From positions 1 through 6,167 of the forward strand of contig CALVTA010000097.1 in NCBI GenBank assembly GCA_944359735.1: DNA of 6,167 nt. Reading direction: 5' to 3'. The translations under genes and the position numbers were made by a program. The notes beneath the pieces are model-generated. The model searched no databases and was not told the DNA's origin. It saw nothing but the letters and a program-made list of their open reading frames with translations. The stretch comes from an uncultured Bacilli bacterium (lineage in GTDB: Bacteria; Bacillota_I; Bacilli_A; RF39; UBA660). Positions 1 to 4,286 of the stretch are shown one piece after another; position 1 is the first letter of the stretch, and each line of letters begins with the position of its first letter.

Positions 1-24
1 AAAGAGAACATTAAAGTTTTATAT

Positions 25-62
25 AAAATTAAAACTTACGAACTTTTTACAGTCCGTAAGTT
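25..62 (-). terminator. Rho-independent terminator of the tRNA-Gly gene
   Basis: Read on the minus strand, positions 62-51 pair with 44-33 to give a 12-bp stem with one G-U pair and a 6-base loop. A U-rich run (UUUUAAUUUU, counting the last stem bases) follows. The hairpin begins 10 bases past the CCA end of the tRNA, so it fits termination of that transcript. Confidence 0.8.
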
Positions 63-71
63 GTATTCAAA

Positions 72-145
72 TGGAGCGGATGAGGAGAATCGAACTCCCG
101 TAGTCAGCTTGGAAGGCTGAGGTTCTACCATTAAACTACATCCGC
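72..145 (-). tRNA. tRNA-Gly, anticodon TCC
   Basis: A 74-base cloverleaf can be folded by eye on the minus strand. It has a 7-bp acceptor stem (GCGGATG with CATCCGC), a 4-bp D stem, an anticodon stem TCAGC/GCTGA with loop CTTCCAA, a 4-base variable loop, a T arm with TTCGATT loop, discriminator T and an encoded CCA. The anticodon TCC lies at 113-111 and decodes GGA and GGG-type glycine codons. It has its own consensus promoter upstream and a hairpin terminator downstream, so it is probably a single-gene transcript. Confidence 0.97.
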
Positions 146-185
146 ATAAATAAATGTAAATATCAAATTTGTTTTGTCATTTACA

Positions 186-214
186 ATTATATGAGAAGAA
201 AAAGAGAATGTCAA
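186..214 (-). promoter_or_regulatory. Consensus sigma-A promoter for tRNA-Gly
   Basis: On the minus strand, TTGACA (214-209) is followed after exactly 17 bp by TATAAT (191-186), a perfect match to the housekeeping consensus. Transcription should start near 179, giving a leader of about 34 bases before the mature tRNA. The -35 box starts only 7 bases past the stop codon of the minus-strand regulator gene. Confidence 0.9.
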
Positions 215-221
215 CAGTTTT

Positions 222-680
222 TTATAATTTTACTGTTATATTTTCTTCTTTTTTACCGCCACAAATATAATTCAATGGAATGTGATATGTTTTTGCTAGT
301 ATGACTAGTTTATTAGTAGGTATTCTTGTTTTACCATCTTCGTAATATGAATAACTAGATTGTCTAATATTTAAAACATCAGCGAATTCCTTTTGAGTTT
401 TTCTAAGCTTAAGACGATATCTCTTTAATTGGCTCCCAATAAATTCAACAGTTATATCTTTATCATATATTATTTCACTTTTATCTAAAGTTAAGTTTAG
501 CATGTATTCAACATTAGTATGGAAATATTTAGCGAGTTTAACAAGCTTTTCAATTGGAAAATTAACATCTCCTAATTCCCACATAGCGTAGGTAGTTCTT
601 TTAACGCCTAGAAATTTTGCAATTTCACTTTGTTTTAAATCATGATCTTCTCTTAAATCTCTAATTTTCCCAAACTGCAT
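222..680 (-). CDS. Transcriptional regulator with two tandem XRE-type HTH domains
   Basis: A 152-aa cytoplasmic DNA-binding protein made of two related halves. Residues about 1-62 hold one Cro/C1-type (XRE) helix-turn-helix, with the recognition region around KQSEIAKFLGVKRTTYAMWE. Residues about 80-142 hold a second (TQKEFADVLNIRQSSYSYYE), and both end in similar helices (LVKLAKYFHTNVEYML and LVILAKTYHIPLNYIC). This looks like an internal duplication, so one chain may bind two half-sites. No sensor, peptidase or other effector domain is visible. I chose ATG at 680: AAGGTGG (692-686) sits 5 bases upstream, whereas an in-frame GTG at 689 lies inside that Shine-Dalgarno. The gene is divergent from the exporter/peptide operon, so it probably regulates it and perhaps itself. 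That role is inferred from position only. A phage-like repressor not specific to this operon is the alternative. Confidence 0.9.
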   Translation of the reverse strand: MQFGKIRDLREDHDLKQSEIAKFLGVKRTTYAMWELGDVNFPIEKLVKLAKYFHTNVEYMLNLTLDKSEIIYDKDITVEFIGSQLKRYRLKLRKTQKEFADVLNIRQSSYSYYEDGKTRIPTNKLVILAKTYHIPLNYICGGKKEENITVKL

Positions 681-685
681 CTTTA

Positions 686-692
686 CCACCTT
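686..692 (-). promoter_or_regulatory. Ribosome binding site fixing the regulator start
   Basis: AAGGTGG on the minus strand, 5 bases before ATG 680. The competing GTG start at 689 falls within this site, which argues against the longer reading frame. Confidence 0.7.
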
Positions 693-792
693 ATTTTTAT
701 TTTATTACAGTCATTTAGATATTAAGAGATTTGTCAAGATAACTGATAAAAAATATTGGCGCAAAAATATAGATATTGTTAATTATTATAAT

Positions 793-802
793 AGGAGGTG
801 AT
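793..802 (+). promoter_or_regulatory. Near-perfect Shine-Dalgarno of the exporter gene
   Basis: AGGAGGTGAT is complementary to the 16S rRNA tail over its full length. The AGGAGG core sits 5 bases before ATG 804, which selects that start over the in-frame GTG at 798 that lies inside the site. Confidence 0.85.
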
Positions 803-803
803 A

Positions 804-2897
804 ATGATAAAAAGATTAAAATTAATTTTTCAAGAAGGTAGTTATGATTGTGGAATTTCTTGTTTATTAATGATTGCACGATACTATAATAGTAATGTTT
901 CTAAAGATTATTTGGAAAAGATAAGTATGACAACTAATGAAGGCACTAGTATGTATGGGTTGATGGTTGCAGCGACTACTTTAGGTTTTAAATGTTATGG
1001 AAAAAAGGGAAATGTTTATAATTTAGAAAATAAATTAACACCTTTTATCGCTCATATTAAGTTGGAGGAAAATAGAGAATTATATCATTATGTTATTGTT
1101 AATCATATTACTAAAAATAAGATTACTATTAATGATCCTAGCAAAGGATTTATAACTATGACTAAGGATGAGTTTAAAGCTATTACTACTGATAATTATC
1201 TTTTTATTGAAAAAACAGCAAACATAAAGAAATTTACAAGAAAAAAAGTAATTAAGGTAGTATGGTTTAACTTAATTAAGGAAAATAAAGGTTTTTTTAT
1301 AATTTTAGTAATTTTTATAATAATTAGTATTGGTTTAGATATTTTAAATTTATTTTCTCTAAAGATAATTTTAAATAATGCTATTTTGGTTAAATCGTTT
1401 TCTAATTTAATAGTATTATTGTTAATATTTGCTTATCTTTTATTCTTAAAAACATTATTTAGTTATTTAGTTAATATTCTTATATTGAAACTTAGTAGTA
1501 TATTTAACTATCATCTTAAAACAGCTTTAATTAAACAATTATTATCACTTCCTAATTTATATTATCAAACTAAAAAGAAAGGTGTGGTTATCTCTTTATT
1601 TAATGATATTAATATTTTATCAGAGTATTTGTTTTCAATAATATTAACAAGCATTAATAGTATTTTTGTTTTAAGTTTTATTTATGTTTTCTTTACTATT
1701 TTATCTTTTTCATTAACTATAATTCTTGTAATAAGTATGACAATTTTGTTTATTTTTATTTATAGTCAAAAAAAAATAAGCAATAATTTACTTAGTAAGT
1801 TTTATTTAATAAAGGATAATTATAATAGTAAATTGCAACATGTTGTTATTAATAATGAGAAAATTAAAGGATTACATCTAGAAGAGTTAATGGCTAAAAT
1901 AGTTGGCAAGTCAATAGATTGTTTAGAAGAGGAAAATTATAATGTTTTTAAATATAAAGCTGCTGTTAAAAATATTCTAAATTTTTTTGAAGGAATTATT
2001 TATTTTTTAATTCTGGGAATTAGTGGTTTTCTTATTATCATAATGACTAATATGAGTCTTTCGACATTTTTATTATTAGAAAGTTTAATTTTTATGGCTT
2101 TAAAAAATGCGGAATCTTTAATATTAGTAATATTAAAATATGAGGGCTGTAGAAAAATAAAAGAAAGGCTTAATGATGTATTTAACTATCAAAAAGAAGT
2201 TTTGTTACCTTTTTCTAATTATAATTATGTTACTAAAAATATTTCTATTATAATTAAAAATTTGTCATTTAAATATGCTGATAATTTAATACTCGATAAT
2301 ATTAATATTAGGATTAGACCTAAAGATAAAGTTTTTATTTATGGAAAAAGTGGTAGTGGTAAGAGTACTTTAGTTAAATTATTAGGTAGATTTTTACCAC
2401 TTTCTTATGGACATATAAAATTAGGAAATATTGATTTGACTCATTATAACCTTAATGATTTGCGTAATATTGTTACTTATGTGTCTAGTGGTGAGATGTT
2501 TAGTCAGGCAAATATTAAAGATAATATTTATTTAAAAAGGAAACCTAAGATTAATCAGGATATTCTTTTAGAAATGACTGGTATAAAAAATATGTTTAAA
2601 GAAAAAGATTATAATCTTAATACAATCATCGAAGAAGGAGGAGAAAATCTTAGTATGGGGGAAAGAAGTAGAATAAATTTAGCTCAAGCTTTATTTAAAC
2701 CTAGTGAGATTTATATACTTGATGAATGTTTAAGTAATGTAGATATTAAACTTGAAAGAGAAATATTAGAAAATATTTTAGGATATTATAAAGATAAAAT
2801 TATTATTTATATTTCTCATCGTCTTAACAATAAAGCGTTGTTTAATCGTGTTTTCTACATAAAAGAAGGTAAATGCTATGAAGAAATATCGAAATAA
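804..2897 (+). CDS. Peptidase C39-containing ABC exporter (PCAT) for double-glycine leader peptides
   Basis: A 697-aa inner-membrane exporter of the bacteriocin/ComA type, of normal length for the family. Residues about 1-135 form a C39 cysteine protease domain with oxyanion Gln10, nucleophile Cys16 (in DCGISC), His95 (LYHYVIV) and Asp111 (INDPSKG), so the protease looks active. The middle third (about 160-445) has about six hydrophobic membrane segments. The ATPase (about 480-697) has Walker A GKSGSGKST (514-522), Walker B IYILDE with Glu641, D-loop SNVD and His672 (YISHR). Two points are odd: the signature reads LSMGERSR instead of LSGGQ, and the usual Q-loop Gln is a Ser (YVSSGEMF). Family knowledge says such proteins cut substrates after a Gly-Gly leader and export the core. 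Two such substrates lie downstream in the same operon. Start ATG 804 is set by a near-perfect Shine-Dalgarno. The 3' end overlaps the next gene by 20 bases. Confidence 0.95.
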   Translation: MIKRLKLIFQEGSYDCGISCLLMIARYYNSNVSKDYLEKISMTTNEGTSMYGLMVAATTLGFKCYGKKGNVYNLENKLTPFIAHIKLEENRELYHYVIVNHITKNKITINDPSKGFITMTKDEFKAITTDNYLFIEKTANIKKFTRKKVIKVVWFNLIKENKGFFIILVIFIIISIGLDILNLFSLKIILNNAILVKSFSNLIVLLLIFAYLLFLKTLFSYLVNILILKLSSIFNYHLKTALIKQLLSLPNLYYQTKKKGVVISLFNDINILSEYLFSIILTSINSIFVLSFIYVFFTILSFSLTIILVISMTILFIFIYSQKKISNNLLSKFYLIKDNYNSKLQHVVINNEKIKGLHLEELMAKIVGKSIDCLEEENYNVFKYKAAVKNILNFFEGIIYFLILGISGFLIIIMTNMSLSTFLLLESLIFMALKNAESLILVILKYEGCRKIKERLNDVFNYQKEVLLPFSNYNYVTKNISIIIKNLSFKYADNLILDNINIRIRPKDKVFIYGKSGSGKSTLVKLLGRFLPLSYGHIKLGNIDLTHYNLNDLRNIVTYVSSGEMFSQANIKDNIYLKRKPKINQDILLEMTGIKNMFKEKDYNLNTIIEEGGENLSMGERSRINLAQALFKPSEIYILDECLSNVDIKLEREILENILGYYKDKIIIYISHRLNNKALFNRVFYIKEGKCYEEISK

Positions 2898-3261
2898 AAA
2901 CTTTTTGAGATTGATAATTATTGTAGCTTTTTTCTTGTTGGGAATATTTTTGTATTTTTTGAAAGAAATTAAATTGTGGACTTTTGAGAGTTATACAATT
3001 ATGAAGATTAATGATTTAGAATATAATGTTGTTATTAACTCTAGAGATTTAAAATTATTTAGAGAGAATAATTTTTTCTATTTTGATAGTGTTAAATATT
3101 GTTATAAGATAATTGATAGTAGTATATATAATGAAAATATTATTTTGTCATTAAAAGTTTTTGAGAATTTGACTGATCATAATAAAATGATAGAAATAGC
3201 CTTACCTAAATTAAAAAAATCATTGTTTAGTTTGATAATAGATAGTTGGAGGTCGAAGTGA
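2878..3261 (+). CDS. Membrane-anchored accessory protein of the peptide-export operon, function unknown
   Basis: A 127-aa protein that I do not recognise as a named family. It has a short basic N-terminus (MKKYRNKNFLR), one strong hydrophobic segment at about 10-29, and a domain of about 95 residues that should lie outside the membrane (N-in by the positive-inside rule). That domain alternates beta-like stretches and ends in a basic, amphipathic tail. There is one Cys in the outer domain (VKYCYK). It starts inside the exporter gene (20-base overlap, GAAGG 8 bases before the ATG) and its stop overlaps the start of the first peptide gene, so it is made as part of the same unit. Position suggests an export helper, for instance a very reduced membrane-fusion-type partner of the exporter, or an immunity protein. 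Both are inferences. Full HlyD-type accessory proteins are several times longer and carry a coiled coil that is absent here. Confidence 0.85.
   Translation: MKKYRNKNFLRLIIIVAFFLLGIFLYFLKEIKLWTFESYTIMKINDLEYNVVINSRDLKLFRENNFFYFDSVKYCYKIIDSSIYNENIILSLKVFENLTDHNKMIEIALPKLKKSLFSLIIDSWRSK
3248..3252 (+). promoter_or_regulatory. Ribosome binding site of the first peptide gene
   Basis: GGAGG, 5 bases before GTG 3258 and inside the last codons of the accessory gene. It supports the GTG start and translational coupling. Confidence 0.75.
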
Positions 3262-3416
3262 AAAAATTAACGAGTGAAGAAATGAAGAATATAAAAGGTG
3301 GTGCTTTGAGCATATCAGCGTTAGGACTTGGTATAGGAATATCAGTAATTATTTCATTTTTTGTAGGAATTGTTAGTGGATTTACTAATCCAGAACCATG
3401 TGGAGGTGAAGAATGA
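3258..3416 (+). CDS. Double-glycine leader peptide precursor, peptide A of a putative two-peptide bacteriocin
   Basis: A 52-aa precursor with a GTG start that overlaps the TGA of the accessory gene. The leader MKKLTSEEMKNIKGG has the classical pattern: hydrophobic residues at -12 (Leu), -7 (Met) and -4 (Ile), Glu at -8, and Gly-Gly at -2/-1. The predicted 37-residue core begins ALSIS. It is almost wholly hydrophobic and glycine-rich (GLGIG at 8-12, GIVSG forming GxxxG at 22-26), with no basic residue. Its polar tail is TNPEPCGGEE with a single Cys33. Net core charge is about -3. The exporter two genes upstream is the expected processing enzyme. The likely role is one half of a pore-forming two-peptide bacteriocin; a secreted signal peptide is the alternative. 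No modification enzymes are nearby, so extensive RiPP-type modification is unlikely. Confidence 0.88.
   Translation: MKKLTSEEMKNIKGGALSISALGLGIGISVIISFFVGIVSGFTNPEPCGGEE
3402..3406 (+). promoter_or_regulatory. Ribosome binding site of the second peptide gene
   Basis: GGAGG (within GGAGGTGA), 6 bases before ATG 3413. It is encoded by the Gly-Gly codons in the tail of peptide A, so the tail sequence also serves as the ribosome site for peptide B. Confidence 0.8.
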
Positions 3417-3583
3417 GAAATTTAAAAGATGAGGAATTAAAGAAAATAAAAGCCGGTTCTGCTATTAGTGCTTCATTTATTAATTATGTAGGTGATTTAA
3501 TTGAAATTTTAATATCAGCGGGAAGAAAACTTGGTTCTTCTCTTAGAAGAATAGGAAGTGGTAACATTTGTCCATTAGAGTAA
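3413..3583 (+). CDS. Double-glycine-type leader peptide precursor, peptide B of a putative two-peptide bacteriocin
   Basis: A 56-aa precursor whose ATG overlaps the stop of peptide A by 4 bases (ATGA). The leader MRNLKDEELKKIKAG matches that of peptide A position by position: Leu at -12, Glu at -8, Leu at -7, Ile at -4. It ends in Ala-Gly instead of Gly-Gly, a variant that is tolerated at some PCAT sites. The 41-residue core begins SAISASFINYVGDL. It is amphipathic, with a basic stretch (RK at 23-24, RR at 30-31), a GxxxG at 22-26 (GRKLG) and a tail GSGNICPLE with a single Cys38. Net core charge is about +1. Paired with the anionic, hydrophobic peptide A, this fits the complementary partner of a class IIb-like pair. 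No homologue is recognised by eye. Confidence 0.87.
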   Translation: MRNLKDEELKKIKAGSAISASFINYVGDLIEILISAGRKLGSSLRRIGSGNICPLE

Positions 3584-3678
3584 AGAAGATTATAAAATTG
3601 GTTGGTTTAAGCTTTATTAATTGCTTTTTAGTTATTATTTTTTATGAATTTGGATTAATTTTGGGTTTATTACTTTAA
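3568..3678 (+). CDS. Candidate 36-aa membrane peptide with TTG start, possible immunity peptide
   Basis: An open frame overlaps the last 16 bases of the peptide B gene. The frame is closed by TAA at 3562-3564, so TTG 3568 is the first usable start; there is no ATG or GTG in it. GGAAG at 3554-3558 lies 9 bases upstream. The product would begin MSIRVKKIIKLVGLSF and run on as a hydrophobic segment ending FGLILGLLL: a basic head plus one membrane span. Small basic membrane peptides beside bacteriocin genes are often immunity proteins, which this locus otherwise lacks. Against it, T-rich DNA gives hydrophobic frames by chance and the start codon is weak. Treat it as a hypothesis. Confidence 0.35.
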   Translation: MSIRVKKIIKLVGLSFINCFLVIIFYEFGLILGLLL

Positions 3679-3703
3679 AAAAATCTTTAAAAATACAAAA
3701 ATT

Positions 3704-3725
3704 GACAAAAACTTGTTGTCTTTTT
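3704..3725 (+). terminator. Weak possible terminator of the peptide operon
   Basis: GACAA (3704-3708) pairs with TTGTC (3716-3720) around a 7-base loop, followed by five T. The stem is short and overlaps the -35 region of rpsU, so the call is tentative. No better terminator is visible between 3584 and 3740. Confidence 0.3.
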
Positions 3726-3745
3726 AAGGCGTAGAGTGTTATAAT
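3716..3745 (+). promoter_or_regulatory. Extended -10 promoter of rpsU
   Basis: TTGTCT (3716-3721), an 18-bp spacer and TATAAT (3740-3745), with TG one base before the -10 (TGtTATAAT). Transcription should start near 3752, leaving a leader of about 32 bases. A TTGACA at 3702-3707 is 32 bp from this -10 and cannot be its -35. Confidence 0.75.
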
Positions 3746-3783
3746 CAGTTGTAGAAAAAAAGCGAAGGGAGGGATATTAAGAT

Positions 3784-3987
3784 ATGACACAAGTACAAGT
3801 GAAAAATGGAAATCTAGATGGTGCAATTAAAAGATACAAACAAAAACTTGCAAGAAGTGGTGTCCCTTCTGAAGCAAAAAAACATGATGCATATGATAAA
3901 CCAGGAGTTAGGAGAAGAAAAGCTAAAAAAGAAGCCATTAAAAATGCACGTAAGAATGAACGTAAGAGAAGAAAAGAAAGAGACTAG
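3784..3987 (+). CDS. rpsU: Small-subunit ribosomal protein bS21
   Basis: A 67-aa, very basic protein of the 30S subunit, which in bacteria lies near the 3' end of 16S rRNA and aids translation initiation. It shows the family layout: a short N-terminal strand (TQVQVKNGNLDGAIKRYKQK), the RSGVPSEAKKHDAYDKPGVRRRKAK core and a Lys/Arg-rich C-terminal helix. The tail is slightly longer than in many homologues. AAGGGAGGG (3765-3773) precedes the ATG. It has its own promoter, and a terminator hairpin spans its stop codon, so it is probably expressed mostly alone and at a high level. The neighbourhood with yqfC and yqfD is the usual Bacillota arrangement, but yqeY, often found between them, is absent. 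Confidence 0.97.
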   Translation: MTQVQVKNGNLDGAIKRYKQKLARSGVPSEAKKHDAYDKPGVRRRKAKKEAIKNARKNERKRRKERD

Positions 3988-4008
3988 TTAATTTGGTTTC
4001 TTTTTTTT
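3977..4008 (+). terminator. Terminator overlapping the rpsU stop codon
   Basis: AAAGAGAC (3977-3984) pairs with GTTTCTTT (3996-4003), with one G-U pair, around an 11-base loop that contains the TAG stop. Eight T (4001-4008) follow. The stem is A-U rich, so some readthrough into yqfC is plausible. Confidence 0.65.
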
Positions 4009-4032
4009 CTTTTTGTAACATAAACTTTTATT

Positions 4033-4038
4033 AGGTGA
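4033..4038 (+). promoter_or_regulatory. Ribosome binding site fixing the yqfC start
   Basis: AGGTGA, 5 bases before ATG 4044. The in-frame GTG at 4035 lies inside this site and has no Shine-Dalgarno of its own. Confidence 0.65.
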
Positions 4039-4043
4039 AGCTT

Positions 4044-4286
4044 ATGTTACGGAATTATTTAAGAGATTTTCTTAATCCTAGTGAATTTTATATTAATATT
4101 TATGATAAAAATATTCATATTGTTAATTATCAAAAAGTTGAAACTTTAGGTACTAATAAGATAATTATAAAAGCACCTTTAAAAAAAATAATTTTAGAGG
4201 GAAATAATTTTTCTCTTAATAAACTTGCAGATCAGGAATTATTAATATCAGGTAAACTTGATAATTTGGAGATAAAATATGAGTAG
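4044..4286 (+). CDS. yqfC: YabP/YqfC-family sporulation protein
   Basis: An 80-aa protein of the YabP/YqfC family, which occurs in endospore formers. Visible family features are the central strand region (EFYINIYDKNIHIVNYQKVE) and the C-terminal pattern ILEGNNFSLNKLADQELLIS ending in GKLDNLEIKYE, which resembles the family's 'I-x-G-x-x-x-x-I ... E-L-x-I-x-G-x-I' motif. The identification is firm mainly because the next gene is yqfD, its usual partner, overlapping by 8 bases. The exact molecular role is not established; by family it acts in sporulation. No clear promoter is visible after the rpsU terminator, so expression may come from readthrough or a sporulation-sigma promoter I cannot confirm. 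Confidence 0.85.
   Translation: MLRNYLRDFLNPSEFYINIYDKNIHIVNYQKVETLGTNKIIIKAPLKKIILEGNNFSLNKLADQELLISGKLDNLEIKYE

Larger units (their letters stand above)
681..803. promoter_or_regulatory. Divergent control region with two near-identical 12-mers
   Basis: This gap separates the divergent regulator and exporter genes and must hold both promoters, but no convincing sigma-A pair is visible on either strand. TTGACA on the minus strand (737-732) has no good -10 at normal spacing, and TATAAT at 787-792 is too close to the exporter RBS to be its -10. Two related 12-mers stand out: CATTTAGATATT (712-723) and AATATAGATATT (766-777). They match at 10 of 12 positions, start 54 bp apart, and the second is a dyad (AATAT-AG-ATATT). 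They are candidate operators for the tandem-HTH regulator. Confidence 0.4.

Noticed and set aside
213..237. Inverted repeat AACAGT/ACTGTT at the end of the regulator gene
   Set aside because: Only 6 bp with a 13-base loop and no T-run after it on the minus strand; too weak to call a terminator.
787..792. TATAAT as -10 of the exporter operon
   Set aside because: Transcription would start at about 799, beyond the Shine-Dalgarno, so the message could not use it.
798..803. GTG 798 as start of the exporter
   Set aside because: It lies inside the AGGAGGTGAT ribosome site; ATG 804 has ideal spacing. The same reasoning removes GTG 689 for the regulator and GTG 4035 for yqfC.
3258..3583. Lanthipeptide or other heavily modified RiPP precursors
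   Set aside because: No modification enzyme is present in the window, each core has only one Cys, and the leaders match unmodified class II bacteriocins.
3635..3826. Minus-strand 63-aa open frame across the rpsU promoter and start
   Set aside because: It lies opposite a clear promoter, Shine-Dalgarno and ribosomal protein start, has no recognisable domain, and its hydrophobic residues come from T/A-rich DNA.
4019..4026. CATAAACT resembling a sporulation sigma-E -10 before yqfC
   Set aside because: No matching -35 is seen at the right distance and the start point would fall at the yqfC ribosome site.
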